Source: Bacilli bacterium
GTDB lineage: Bacteria > Bacillota_I > Bacilli_A > ML615J-28 > CAG-698
NCBI GenBank assembly: GCA_017617065.1
Contig: JAFZWP010000013.1
Location: forward strand, 62,001-126,000
Length of the DNA: 64,000 nucleotides
Direction: 5' to 3'
The notes under the pieces were generated by a model, which saw only the letters and a program-made list of their open reading frames with translations, was not told the DNA's origin and did no database searches. This document shows, piece after piece, positions 26,552-37,060 of the stretch (within the stretch, counting starts at the first letter, position 1; each line of letters begins with the position of its first letter). A program made the position numbers and the translations under genes.

Positions 26552-27526
26552 TTAAAAATCACATTTTAGTATTTTCTTCGCAAATTCAATCTTCTTTGGT
26601 AAATGGATTTCTTCGAATCCACCATGTCCATATCCCTCATATGGATATAGTTCTTTATAGCAGTTCATCTTTTTATATGCTTGATAAAAATATTTAGGTG
26701 GACATACATTATCTACCGTACCAAACGAAGAAATGACAGAAGCTTTAATTCTAGGTGCCATATTAATCACATCAAAATAATCTTGATTAGCCATTACAGT
26801 TTCTTTTAATTTTGGATGATCTTTCAAAAAATCATCTATAACTGTATATTTTCCTTCCCTATTTATTATTCTATCTTTAATTGCGCAATCACTTGGTACA
26901 TCAGATAAAGAAACTTTAATGTCATAATCAGACATAGCTGATACCATTAAAGATAATCCACCACCTTGGCTAGGGCCTGCTACGATTAGTGGCTGGCTTG
27001 CTAAAGGTGTACCATTTATATCTTTAAAAAGGTTAGGATCTTTAATAATATCAAGTAGTTTTAAAGCATCTTGATCTAGTCTTTTGTTGTAGCATGTCTC
27101 TAAATCGTCAATATTGAAACAAGCTGAAGGATAATCCATATAACGATATTTCGTATTATCGATTACCTTTCCATTTTGAAAACGCATATCGATAGCAAAT
27201 ACATTAAATCCAGCAGCTACTAAATTCATGCAGTGCCACTCGTTATCGGGATGATCAATATAGCTCATATGACCATGATAATATGCTACTACTGGACGAG
27301 ATGGTTCCCATCTTAAATATAATTTAGCAAATATCTTAGCACCATTTACTGAATCATAATAAAAATCAATAATCTTACCAAAACCATCTAATCTTACATC
27401 TTCTTTTACTATCTCTACATGATTCTTAACATCATGTACTTCTTTAAGCCATTTTGCCCATCTCTCATCAAAGTCAGCTGGCTTAATAGTAGATACATTA
27501 CATTCTAGATTCTTTAAATCAAACAT
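26552..27526 (-). CDS. Acetyl-xylan esterase/cephalosporin-C deacetylase family (CE7-like) esterase, cytosolic
   Basis: 324 residues, no signal peptide. Alpha/beta-hydrolase of the AXE1 type: 'AYYHGHMSYIDH' (oxyanion region), 'FNVFAIDMRFQ', nucleophile Ser in 'VAGPSQGGGLSL' (about residue 184), acid Asp in 'SSFGTVDNVCPP', and His in 'YEGYGHGGFEE'. CE7 enzymes remove acetyl groups from short oligosaccharides inside the cell. It lies 4 nt after manA and downstream of the mannan operon, so deacetylation of imported acetylated manno-oligosaccharides is the likely job (inference). Confidence 0.9.
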   Translation of the reverse strand: MFDLKNLECNVSTIKPADFDERWAKWLKEVHDVKNHVEIVKEDVRLDGFGKIIDFYYDSVNGAKIFAKLYLRWEPSRPVVAYYHGHMSYIDHPDNEWHCMNLVAAGFNVFAIDMRFQNGKVIDNTKYRYMDYPSACFNIDDLETCYNKRLDQDALKLLDIIKDPNLFKDINGTPLASQPLIVAGPSQGGGLSLMVSAMSDYDIKVSLSDVPSDCAIKDRIINREGKYTVIDDFLKDHPKLKETVMANQDYFDVINMAPRIKASVISSFGTVDNVCPPKYFYQAYKKMNCYKELYPYEGYGHGGFEEIHLPKKIEFAKKILKCDF

Positions 27527-27530
27527 ATTC

Positions 27531-28469
27531 TTATTTATATGATTCTACGATCACTAATTTACCTTTCCCTTTTATTTCTTCTTCGATAGCATTACTAGTA
27601 ACAATAAAGCTTTCACCTACACTAATAATCATATCTTCATATCTAAATAAACCACTAGCTACTGTACACAAATAATATTTATGCTCTTTGTTCATAAATC
27701 TAATTTGACGGCGTACATTCACTAATTTGATATTAAAATATTCATTATCCCATAATACATAATCATCTCTACTATCTAAATAGTCAGTATCATCAATTGT
27801 AGCATCATTTGGTACTTTAATTACATCTAATGATTTATCTAAATGCAATTCTCGCAAGTTTCCATTTTTGTCTTTGCGATTATAATCATAAAGTCTATAA
27901 GTTAGGTTAGAGGACTGTTGAACCTCTAAAAGAACTAAACCTTTACCTAAAGCATGGATTGTTCCAGCTGGAACTGGTACAAAGTTTCCTCTTTTAACAT
28001 CATGGTATTTAAGGAACGAGAAATCACCACTTCTAGCCATTTTCTCTAAATTTGCTTTATCTAGCTGATTATGGCCATAAACAATTTTTCCATGATCGCT
28101 ATTTATAATTAACCATGATTCAGTTTTACCTAAATCATTATCTTTTTTTGCATATTCATCATCAGGATGAACTTGCACACTTAAATCAGCACTAGTCGCT
28201 ATCATCTTCACTAGAATCGGAAATTCTACTGAAGTAGAATTAGCAAACAATTCGTGATGTTCTTTATATAACTTGTCAAGAGTTACCCCTTGGTATTTTC
28301 CATTTTTAATTGTAGATGGGAAATCTTTATAACCAGATATTGTCCATAATTCCCCAAAGTCTTTATCTTCTTTTGTTAAGTTTAATACATCTTTAAAATA
28401 TTTACCGCCCCATATCATTTCTCTTAAAGGGCTATCTAAAAATAAAATTCTGTCGTTATCTTTATTCAT
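27531..28469 (-). CDS. manA: Mannose-6-phosphate isomerase, type I
   Basis: 312 residues, the Bacillus-type short form. Interconverts mannose-6-phosphate and fructose-6-phosphate. Zinc-site blocks: 'LSVQVHPDDEYAKK' (His pair region), 'GKTESWLII', and 'VPAGTIHALGKGLVLLEVQQ'. GAGG precedes the start. It begins about 36 nt after the terminator of the giant-lipoprotein operon and is the natural final step for mannose released by that operon, although the window shows no mannokinase or phosphomannomutase. Confidence 0.95.
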   Translation of the reverse strand: MNKDNDRILFLDSPLREMIWGGKYFKDVLNLTKEDKDFGELWTISGYKDFPSTIKNGKYQGVTLDKLYKEHHELFANSTSVEFPILVKMIATSADLSVQVHPDDEYAKKDNDLGKTESWLIINSDHGKIVYGHNQLDKANLEKMARSGDFSFLKYHDVKRGNFVPVPAGTIHALGKGLVLLEVQQSSNLTYRLYDYNRKDKNGNLRELHLDKSLDVIKVPNDATIDDTDYLDSRDDYVLWDNEYFNIKLVNVRRQIRFMNKEHKYYLCTVASGLFRYEDMIISVGESFIVTSNAIEEEIKGKGKLVIVESYK

Positions 28470-28504
28470 AATAAAACCTCATTTATTTATAAATAATAAA
28501 AAAA

Positions 28505-28546
28505 GAATAGCATTACCCGAAGGTAATACCGTAGGTAATACTATCC
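28505..28546 (-). terminator. Terminator of the mannan-operon directon
   Basis: A 13-bp stem (28505-28517 with 28534-28546, two G-T wobbles) with a 16-nt loop that itself contains the near-palindrome GGTATTACC, followed on the minus strand by seven T. It lies 18 nt after the giant-gene stop. No strong separate promoter for manA is visible after it, so partial read-through into manA and the CE7-type esterase is possible. Confidence 0.85.
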
Positions 28547-28564
28547 TTTATTAATTAAATTTGA

Positions 28565-31500
28565 TTATTGCAATTCATTGCCAAGGAATGAAACTGTGCC
28601 TTGATATGATGCATCACCATTAGTGATTGTTAGATTGATTGTAGTTGTAGCATCTGCTGCAGGAGCTGAAGCTAATGTTACATAACATCTAACTGCACTT
28701 GCACTATAATTAGAGAATAATGTACCAACAACATTAATGCTTTCGCATGTAGCTGTTGCGCTGAATTGTGCCATATTTTCAGCTGTTAAGCCGATACTAG
28801 TTGGATCAATCCAAATCCATGCGCCAGCACCTTCAATGTGGTTACGTGCATCGCCTTCTGCTTGTAAGTTAGTTAATTGGAATGCAGCAGGGCTTGAAGC
28901 TTGTCCATTAGGTAATGCATAAACTTCAAATGAATTAATTCTTACTTGTGCACTTAAATTAGAAACTTTGAATGAATCAACTGGTGCAGCAAATACAACA
29001 GTAACAACCTTTGCATTGACAGTAACAGTTGCTCCCTCAGGGAAAGTAGAATTCTTTAATGCTGTAGCATAGTCATTAGAGTTTGCATTGAACACAACTT
29101 TGATTAATCCATTGTAATGAACTTCAATAGATTGTTTTGCATAAACTCTTATAGGGTTAACATAAGGTTCACCGCTATTGCTATTACAAGTAGTTGATGA
29201 ATTATCTTTATTAGCGATAAATGTTACATCACCTTGTACCCATTCTAGTTTATCAGCAGTTTTTGTTGACATAGTTCCTGTAGATGCGCTAGCAAATGAG
29301 AAATCAGCCACTTTTTCAGGTTCTACTGCACCTTCTTCTTTTGTTTCAACTACGATTTGAGTTGGTCCACCAATTGTAGCAGTGTATACGCCTTCAACAG
29401 CTTCTACATCCACACCATTAACTTTTACGCCTACTAATTCGTGGCCATTTGCTACATCAACTTTGAATGTGAATGTAGATCCATTTACGCCACTTTCAGC
29501 ACTAATTTCTTTAACTGTTGCATGTTCACTAGAATCTTGAGAAACACTAACTGTACTTGTTCCAGCTTTGCAAGCATCAATTACAGAATATAGAGATTCA
29601 CCATCAACCTTAGTTGTTGCGATTTGAAGAGTTCCGCCATAGTTCATTAAGTAAGCATGAACTAAAACTTCATCATTTACATAAACATTTTCAATACCAG
29701 TACCTTTAGATGCAGTATAGATTGCTAATAATGGTTTACCATTTAATGTACTAGCAATTTTTGCATTTTGTACATATGTACCTTTGTCTTCGCCAGCATT
29801 TACTACATAGCCCTTAATCCATACTTCTTGAACATCTACATATGCGCTAGATGAAGATCTACCCATTCTAGCAGCAAGATCTAGAGCTTCTTCAACAGTT
29901 AATGGATTAGCTTGAGTACCTTTATCATAACTTAATACGCAGTTACCTACATATAAGTATGTGCTTCCGCTAATTGAACTTCTTGTAACGAATACAACTG
30001 ATTTAACTTCTGCTGCATCAAATGTTAATTCTTGATCAATTAAGCCTTGTGTAACTGGAATTGTTACCCAGTTGTTAGCATCACCAGCGATGAATACTTC
30101 ACTTCCGTTAGCTAATACTAATTTAACTTTAACTGAGAAGTCTTGTGCACCACTGAAGTAGTTACCAACTTTGAATGATAATTTGTTTGCTAATCCTAAA
30201 ACTTCGCCATCTTTGTTATAAGTAAATCTCATAGGTACACTATAACCATTTACCATATTAACAACTTTAACGCCATCTTTAGTTCTAGCATTCATTTGAC
30301 CAGTAATTACATTCCATTTATCGTTCTTGTAATTTTCACGAGTCCATTTAGTACTATTGTAAGCGCCATCGCTTCCTGGATGATCAGCAAATAAGTTAAC
30401 ATTTGCAGGAGCAGCAGGAATAGTATATCCTTCTTCTACAACAACGTCATAGATATTAACTGCTGCATCCATACCACCAATGAAATATGTACCAGGAGTA
30501 GTAATAACATATTCAAGAATAGTAAGTTCTCCACTACCATATACTTGCTTACTAGTAATAACGTTCTTATCAGCATCAAAGATATGTAGTGTTCTAGTTT
30601 CAGAATTTGAACTATAAACATAAACTGTAACTTTTACAGATGAAGATTTTGTAGTGAATTTAATAGCACGAGCAGTTGGAGCAGATTTTCCACCTAATTT
30701 CATTCTTTTAGTGAAAGATAATGATCCAGCGTTTTTGCTATTTGCTTCTACAACAACAGTTTTATCTGCTGTAGCTAGTACTGTAAAGAAGTCTGCAAAT
30801 TGTGTATCTTCTTCAAGAGTAGCAGCTTGCATACCAGATACGTTTAGAGAATGCTTAGTATATGGATATGGAGCAACATGAACTTGTAATTCTGCTTTTC
30901 CTTCATTACCAGCAGCATCTTTAACTTTAACTGTAACTTTATAATCACCAGCGATTAATTGGTTAAGTGTTAATCCACCTAAGTCAACCATTTCTTGAGT
31001 AACTGCAATTGCACCATCGAAATCATCGTTAGCGCTTATGCCAGCTAATAATTGACCAAATAATGCAGATGCATCTTGACCTTCAGTTAAGTTAGCAGCA
31101 GCTAATGCAGTAGCAACTGAATCAGCAACAGTAACAACTGGAGCAGTCTTATCAATAGCAACTGTCATAGTGTTTGTAGCAGGATCATAAACAAGTTTAT
31201 ATTTTAAAGCTTGTCCTGGCATCCAACGATTGCCATCAGCTGATTCATGATATAAAGATTTATCCCATGCATCGCCAGTCTTTTCAGCTGCAGTAATAGC
31301 ACCTGCAAATTTAGCATTTGTATACCATAATGCAACTTCTGAATCATCTTCACCTACAACAACGAATGAAATTCTATTCCATGCGCCAAGATCAACTAAT
31401 GCTTCGTATTTACCATCTACTAATGCGAATTCGCCTTGTTTAGCTCCAGCATATTTAACTGCTTTAATTGTAGCAGGAACTGCAGGAACTGCGAAGTCGA

Positions 31501-34500
31501 TTGATAATGTATTAGTAGCAGGATTATATGCTACGCTATAATGAGTTTCACCATCTGCACTTAGGATGAATTCTCCTCTTTCAGCTGCATCGTCTTCTGA
31601 ATATAATACATTAGACCATGTAGCACCAGCTTTAGCTTCTAAAACTGCACTACCAATAACTTTAGCATTATCATAAGTTAAAACTTTTTTAGTTTCATCA
31701 GCAAATTCTAAAGTGAATGTAGCTCTTTGCCAAGAAGTAGCTAATGCAAATGTGCCTTCATAAATACCAGTTGCTTCATTTAATGTTAATGCACCTTCAG
31801 CATTTCCACCCATCTTAACACCAGTTAAAACTGGAGCTTCAGGTTTAACATATACTAATTGACTGATATAGAATGGATGTCCAGAACCAGTTTCACTGAT
31901 GTTAGGGAATACTACCATAGCAGGCTTGCTTGCATCATAAGTGAAGCTTGAAAAATCAATTGAACCGCTTATGGCTTTTCCATCCATTGAAATCCATTTT
32001 TCAGCAGATCCATTATTATTAGGTTTAATACATAATACTTCGCCCTTTGTACCACGAACTACATACTTAACTTCCGTAGCACCAGTTAAATCAACAGGTA
32101 ATGCAATTTCGATGCAATCCCAAGGTTCAGCATTATCAGCAGCTTTTGTTAATACTAAATCTCTACAAGCTTGAACATATTGATTGCTTAAAGTAATTGG
32201 AGCAAGTAATAAGTCAATTGGATCTTTTCCTTCACCTTGTAATTCTAATTTAGTAACTGTAAATTCATTGCTTTCACCAGCCTTATTGAAGTCTGGGAAA
32301 ATAATCATAGTTTGCTTTTCAGCATTCCATGCAAAGTTTTCAGCAGCATTCCATTCTACTTGAACAGCAGCGCCTGTTCCGTTTGCAGGAACTTCAACTT
32401 GGTCATTAACTTTGATTACGAATGGAGCACCAGCAGGGCCAGTAACTTCTGCAACCATCTTAGTGTAACCAGTTAAATCAGCATTAGTCTTTAGACCAAC
32501 CCAATCCCATTGACCGCCACCAGTCTTCATCATACGAATTTGATGAGCAACTTGGATAGTCTTAGGATTAATTGTTCCTTCTAATAAATCTACGCTATCT
32601 TCTACTGCTTCAGGGTAAACTGGAACATAATCAGGAATAGTAAGTGGGCTTCCTTTTGGAACAAGAATTTCAAATGCTGCTACTGCTGCATCGTATGCTT
32701 CTGTTCCTTCAACTAATAGGCTTCCATCTTTCTTAGAGATATTGAAACCACGTTTAATGTAGTTGCCCCACCATTCTTCAGTGATTTCTACTCTTTCATC
32801 TGAAGTGTTATTTTCTCTTGATGCTTGTTTGTTTTCATCAATCCATCCTTCAGGACGATATTGATAGCCATCAGCAATCTTAATTACTGAACCAACTGGT
32901 AATTCTTCTTTAGTGAATGTCTTTGTAGCAACAAACTTTTGAGAAGTTGTATCACCAGAGATTAATTGGTTGTAACGAGTTGAATCAGTTGTGTTGTAGT
33001 AACCATTACCTAAAATGTACTTGCTTGCTTCAACTTTAACTAAGTCTTCATCACCACTTTGACCTTGTTCAGGTTTTGTAACTAAGTAAGATAATGCAAG
33101 AACATATACAGGATTACCAGAACCAGTTGCATTAGGGTTAACGAAGAAGATAACTGCTGATTTAGCATTGTTGTAAGCCATACCAGTTAAACTAATGATA
33201 CCTTCTTGTAATGAACCAGTTAATGTAAGAGCCTTTTCATATCCACCATTATCATTTGGTTTAATGATAATAGAGTCGCCAGCTGTACCAATTACAGCGT
33301 ATTTAACTGCAGCATAACCGCTTAAATCATCGCTTACTTGGAACTTAGCGCAATCCCATGGTTCAGAATTAGAAGCTGGTTTTGTTAAAATAACCATCTT
33401 CTTAGCTGCGCAAGGATCACACTTAGTTAATGCACCAGCTAATAGATTAATAGGTTCTTTTCCTTCACCTTGTAATTCTAATTTAACAATTGCGAATTCG
33501 TTACCTTCACCAACCACATTGAAATCTGGGAACATAATCATAGTCTTCTTTGCAGCATCCCATGCAAAGTCTGCAGGAGCAGTCCATTCAACATGATTTA
33601 TTCCACCATTTCCATTTGCAGTGACTTCAATTGAATCATTAACTTTTAATACAAATGGCTTACCATCAGGACCGATTACATCAGCAACAACTTTATTGTA
33701 GCCTGTTAAATCATCTTCAACTGTTAAGCCAACCCAATCCCATTGACCGCCACCAGTCTTAGAAACTACTAAGCCATAAGATGCTTCGTGGTGTTGAGGA
33801 TCGATTGTAGCATTAAGTAAGTTAACGTCACCGATTTCTTTTGTTGAGTAAATAGCAAATTCTTTGAAGTAAATATTGTTACCAGCAACATCGCCAGCAT
33901 CGCCTGTAGGACCTACACAGAATTCAAGTGTTGGACCACTGTCAGCACCAGCAGTGCTATGTTTGTCATATGTGAATAATACAGTGTATTCAGCATATTC
34001 AGTACCAATCTTTACAAGTTTGCTATAATCTTCAGCAATTGTAAATGCATCCATCCATGGATCAGCCCATAGACCAATACCAAGGTTGAATTGTAATTGT
34101 CTAGCTTGATCAGCTTTAGCAACGATCTTTAATACATAAGATTCGCCTTCAACTAATTCAAGACCACTATATTTAACTTTGTTAGCAGATGCCCATCCAC
34201 CAACTGATGCTAAAGCGATTGTGTATTCGCCATCAGCTTCAGTGATTGTACATGCTTCTGCATTAGCGATTGCATCTGGAGCTAAATCAATAACAACTTG
34301 GTCAGCAACTAGTTTAGTGTTACCTTTTTCTCTTACAGAAATAGCAATTTCAACTTCTGCTTTATTGCCAGCAGCATCTGAAATTTCAATAACAACTTTG
34401 TATTCGCCAGCTTCGTTGAATTTAACTTGATCTAAGCCTTTAACATTAGCTTCAGTCAATGTCATAGCGCCATCTACATTATCAGTAACTGTTAAGTTAG

Positions 34501-37012
34501 CGATAATATCAGCAGCAGTTAATGGAGTACCAACATAAGTCTTAAGTGCTTTACCTTCAACTTTTGGAGCTTCTTTATCGTTAACTGTAATTGTAACAGT
34601 TAATGTAGCACTGTTACCACTTGAGTCTTTAACAGTATAAACGATATCATATGTTCCAACTACGTTAAGATTTGCGTTGTGTTGAATCATATCTGTAGTG
34701 ATTGTGATTACACCATCAACATCATCTGTAGCAGTGATGAACTTAGTGATATCTGGAGCAGCTGAGAATTGATCAAATACTTTAACAAGTCCATCAACTT
34801 CAGCTAATACTGGAGCAGTTGTATCTGCTTCTTCTAAGACTTTAATTTGTAAAGTAATAGTAGCTTCTTTACCTTCACTATCAGCAACTTTATAAACAAC
34901 ATCATATGTACCAGCTTTACTCATATCAACATTTTCAGTAATGTGAGCAGCAGTAATTTGAATGTCAGCTGCATCTTCTCTATCGTGAGCAGTTACATAT
35001 TGAGTAAGATCAGGTTTGTCTTGACCTTTACCAAATGTAGTTGGAAGATCTTTATTAATAGTTAAAGTAGGAGCTGCATTTTCATTTGATAATAGATAGA
35101 ATTGTAAATTATCAAAGTAGAATGTATTACCAACTTCTTCGGCTGCATTCCAAGTGAATGCTCCACCATTCTTTAATTCGCATGAAATACCGCTATATCC
35201 ATTAGCACTCTTGTCTGAATGAACATAGAATACAACATACTTAGTTTCCCAATCTGTTGAAACGCTTAACATGTAGTTAGATGCACCTTCGAAGTTTTCT
35301 AACCATACAGGAGCATCAGCAGCTAAACCAATACGTACAGACATATTTCTAGCAACAGCTGCTTTAACATCAAACTTCAACATATACCAGTTTTCAGCTT
35401 GTAATACTGTAGAATCAGTATCGATAATTGGGCAAGATGCTGAGTCATATCCTGGGTTTTCATTTGATCTATTATGATGTACTAATACACCATCTCTAGT
35501 ATACATTTCAGGATCACCAGCACCACCATGTAATCTAAATCCTTCCCAAATTGGATCAGTTGTGCCTTCTGCATAAGTTGAATCTGTTGAGAATGTAGGA
35601 TCTGTAATTAAATTTGTGCTATATGCTTTTGCAAATTCTACAGTTCTAGTAGCTTCGCCTCTATTGTTGCTTGAGTCAACAACATAGATTACAACTTGTT
35701 GTTCACCAGTTGCACCAGCAGCGATTCCACTTAAATCAACATCAAGACCAGCGTTTACTGGGCCATCAACATTATCGCTTGCAGTAACGCCAGCTAATAC
35801 TAATGGTTTAAGTGCAGCAGCATTTGCTAATAATTCTACTGGAAGAACCATCTTTCCTTCAGGAACATTGATTACAGGAGCAATAACGTCTTTAGCTTCT
35901 GCGAATGCGAATTTAACATCGCTAAATGTTAAGCTTGCATCAGCTGGAGCAGCAAGTTTTACAGCACCTTCTAAGATTGCAGAATTAACTCTGAAGTAAA
36001 CAGTAACATCATTGTCACCAGCAGCTAATGCGATCTTAGCTTGAGCAGTACCATTAGTAATGCTTGGAACAAGTTCACATGCAGCAGCAGCATTTACTTT
36101 GAATGTTAATTTAGCTAATGCGAATGCAGAAAGTTGAGTATTAATGCTTTCTAATGCAACAGCAAATTGATAATCAGCTTCAACTTTTGCAAATTCTTTA
36201 GCTGCTAAATCTTCGAATTGGAATTCGCCTAAGCCAACAGTAATAACTCTTGTAGCTTCAGCTTTATTTCCAGCAGCATCTGATACTTCATATTTAACTG
36301 AGTATTCGCCAAGTTTCCAAACATCTACTTCACCAGTAATCTTAATGTTTGCAGTAACATCGCCATCGATGGCATCATTAGCGCTTACATTATCAGTTAA
36401 TTTGAATTGTGTATCACCAATTATAATAGTTTTAGCACTTGTACCAGTTAATAATGGAGCATCTGTATCGTTTGAAACAACAGTAACTTTTCTTGTAACA
36501 GTTGTAACGTTACCAGCGCTATCTCTAACAGTATAAGTTGCAATGTATTCGCCAACTAAATTGAAGTTAACGTTTCCATCATATTGAATTTGATCTGTTA
36601 GATCACCATCTTCTTCATCACGGGCAGTTACGCCTTGAAGTGGTACAAATCTTTCGCCTTTTAAGATTTGAACATCATCTGCACCACTAATAACTGGAGC
36701 GTTATCAGCAATAACAGTGACTTCTATACTTGCTTCGCCAGTTTTCTTTCCTTTTGAAGCGGTTACAGTGATAGTAACTTTACCAGCACTAACACCGGTT
36801 ACACTACCGTCTTTTACAGTAGCGACAGCATCATTACTTGAAGCCCAAGTGAATGTAGCTCCACTCTTTGATGCTTCAGGAGTCAACTTGATTGTTTGAC
36901 CAACTTTAACTTGAGTATCGCCTGATACTTTAACAGTAACTTTACCGCAGGCTACTAAGCTAAAGGTTACAAGTAACAATAAAATTGACATCAAAATTCT
37001 TTTTGTTCTCAT
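28565..37012 (-). CDS. Giant multi-domain (Ig-like, CBM-like) surface lipoprotein
   Basis: 2,815 residues. Lipobox LVAC (Cys22). Order by eye: Big_2 Ig domain (24-100); two DUF5011/HYR-like Ig domains (105-258); further Ig (376-462); a CBM4/9-like sandwich (463-640); three more DUF5011 domains (645-890); a second CBM4/9-like module (890-1050); a two-part beta module with 'TGGGQWDWVGL' near 1089, repeated near 1501 (412 residues apart); two tandem SusE/F-like repeats (about 1725-1960, 'YDPATNTMTV'); another Ig; and C-terminal modules including one with 'VQEVWIKGYVVNAG' (DUF6359-like, about 2330-2440). No catalytic motif and no LPxTG. Last gene of the mannan directon, 48 nt after MalG2, AAGGAGG site. 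I infer a polysaccharide-capturing scaffold on the cell surface. By eye it is Ala/Thr-rich and less AT-rich than its neighbours. Confidence 0.85.
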   Translation of the reverse strand: MRTKRILMSILLLLVTFSLVACGKVTVKVSGDTQVKVGQTIKLTPEASKSGATFTWASSNDAVATVKDGSVTGVSAGKVTITVTASKGKKTGEASIEVTVIADNAPVISGADDVQILKGERFVPLQGVTARDEEDGDLTDQIQYDGNVNFNLVGEYIATYTVRDSAGNVTTVTRKVTVVSNDTDAPLLTGTSAKTIIIGDTQFKLTDNVSANDAIDGDVTANIKITGEVDVWKLGEYSVKYEVSDAAGNKAEATRVITVGLGEFQFEDLAAKEFAKVEADYQFAVALESINTQLSAFALAKLTFKVNAAAACELVPSITNGTAQAKIALAAGDNDVTVYFRVNSAILEGAVKLAAPADASLTFSDVKFAFAEAKDVIAPVINVPEGKMVLPVELLANAAALKPLVLAGVTASDNVDGPVNAGLDVDLSGIAAGATGEQQVVIYVVDSSNNRGEATRTVEFAKAYSTNLITDPTFSTDSTYAEGTTDPIWEGFRLHGGAGDPEMYTRDGVLVHHNRSNENPGYDSASCPIIDTDSTVLQAENWYMLKFDVKAAVARNMSVRIGLAADAPVWLENFEGASNYMLSVSTDWETKYVVFYVHSDKSANGYSGISCELKNGGAFTWNAAEEVGNTFYFDNLQFYLLSNENAAPTLTINKDLPTTFGKGQDKPDLTQYVTAHDREDAADIQITAAHITENVDMSKAGTYDVVYKVADSEGKEATITLQIKVLEEADTTAPVLAEVDGLVKVFDQFSAAPDITKFITATDDVDGVITITTDMIQHNANLNVVGTYDIVYTVKDSSGNSATLTVTITVNDKEAPKVEGKALKTYVGTPLTAADIIANLTVTDNVDGAMTLTEANVKGLDQVKFNEAGEYKVVIEISDAAGNKAEVEIAISVREKGNTKLVADQVVIDLAPDAIANAEACTITEADGEYTIALASVGGWASANKVKYSGLELVEGESYVLKIVAKADQARQLQFNLGIGLWADPWMDAFTIAEDYSKLVKIGTEYAEYTVLFTYDKHSTAGADSGPTLEFCVGPTGDAGDVAGNNIYFKEFAIYSTKEIGDVNLLNATIDPQHHEASYGLVVSKTGGGQWDWVGLTVEDDLTGYNKVVADVIGPDGKPFVLKVNDSIEVTANGNGGINHVEWTAPADFAWDAAKKTMIMFPDFNVVGEGNEFAIVKLELQGEGKEPINLLAGALTKCDPCAAKKMVILTKPASNSEPWDCAKFQVSDDLSGYAAVKYAVIGTAGDSIIIKPNDNGGYEKALTLTGSLQEGIISLTGMAYNNAKSAVIFFVNPNATGSGNPVYVLALSYLVTKPEQGQSGDEDLVKVEASKYILGNGYYNTTDSTRYNQLISGDTTSQKFVATKTFTKEELPVGSVIKIADGYQYRPEGWIDENKQASRENNTSDERVEITEEWWGNYIKRGFNISKKDGSLLVEGTEAYDAAVAAFEILVPKGSPLTIPDYVPVYPEAVEDSVDLLEGTINPKTIQVAHQIRMMKTGGGQWDWVGLKTNADLTGYTKMVAEVTGPAGAPFVIKVNDQVEVPANGTGAAVQVEWNAAENFAWNAEKQTMIIFPDFNKAGESNEFTVTKLELQGEGKDPIDLLLAPITLSNQYVQACRDLVLTKAADNAEPWDCIEIALPVDLTGATEVKYVVRGTKGEVLCIKPNNNGSAEKWISMDGKAISGSIDFSSFTYDASKPAMVVFPNISETGSGHPFYISQLVYVKPEAPVLTGVKMGGNAEGALTLNEATGIYEGTFALATSWQRATFTLEFADETKKVLTYDNAKVIGSAVLEAKAGATWSNVLYSEDDAAERGEFILSADGETHYSVAYNPATNTLSIDFAVPAVPATIKAVKYAGAKQGEFALVDGKYEALVDLGAWNRISFVVVGEDDSEVALWYTNAKFAGAITAAEKTGDAWDKSLYHESADGNRWMPGQALKYKLVYDPATNTMTVAIDKTAPVVTVADSVATALAAANLTEGQDASALFGQLLAGISANDDFDGAIAVTQEMVDLGGLTLNQLIAGDYKVTVKVKDAAGNEGKAELQVHVAPYPYTKHSLNVSGMQAATLEEDTQFADFFTVLATADKTVVVEANSKNAGSLSFTKRMKLGGKSAPTARAIKFTTKSSSVKVTVYVYSSNSETRTLHIFDADKNVITSKQVYGSGELTILEYVITTPGTYFIGGMDAAVNIYDVVVEEGYTIPAAPANVNLFADHPGSDGAYNSTKWTRENYKNDKWNVITGQMNARTKDGVKVVNMVNGYSVPMRFTYNKDGEVLGLANKLSFKVGNYFSGAQDFSVKVKLVLANGSEVFIAGDANNWVTIPVTQGLIDQELTFDAAEVKSVVFVTRSSISGSTYLYVGNCVLSYDKGTQANPLTVEEALDLAARMGRSSSSAYVDVQEVWIKGYVVNAGEDKGTYVQNAKIASTLNGKPLLAIYTASKGTGIENVYVNDEVLVHAYLMNYGGTLQIATTKVDGESLYSVIDACKAGTSTVSVSQDSSEHATVKEISAESGVNGSTFTFKVDVANGHELVGVKVNGVDVEAVEGVYTATIGGPTQIVVETKEEGAVEPEKVADFSFASASTGTMSTKTADKLEWVQGDVTFIANKDNSSTTCNSNSGEPYVNPIRVYAKQSIEVHYNGLIKVVFNANSNDYATALKNSTFPEGATVTVNAKVVTVVFAAPVDSFKVSNLSAQVRINSFEVYALPNGQASSPAAFQLTNLQAEGDARNHIEGAGAWIWIDPTSIGLTAENMAQFSATATCESINVVGTLFSNYSASAVRCYVTLASAPAADATTTINLTITNGDASYQGTVSFLGNELQ

Positions 37013-37060
37013 AATTTTAAAACTTTTCCTCCTTAACTTTTATAATTTGATTGTTTAAAA

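Noticed and set aside
26541-26562. GTG start for pepF and frame overlap with the esterase gene as a frameshift
   Set aside because: Both reading frames are complete with full catalytic motifs; the overlap vanishes when the ATG with the AAGGAG site at 26541 is used.
28565-37012. Repeated DNA in the giant gene as an insertion element or phase-variable cassette
   Set aside because: The repeats are in frame, correspond to protein modules, and have no terminal inverted repeats, recombinase gene or short-unit slippage tracts.
28565-37012. Giant gene as recently acquired because it looks less AT-rich than its neighbours
   Set aside because: Ala/Thr/Gly-rich surface proteins and high expression can explain the composition; I could not compute codon statistics, and the gene is cleanly integrated in the operon.
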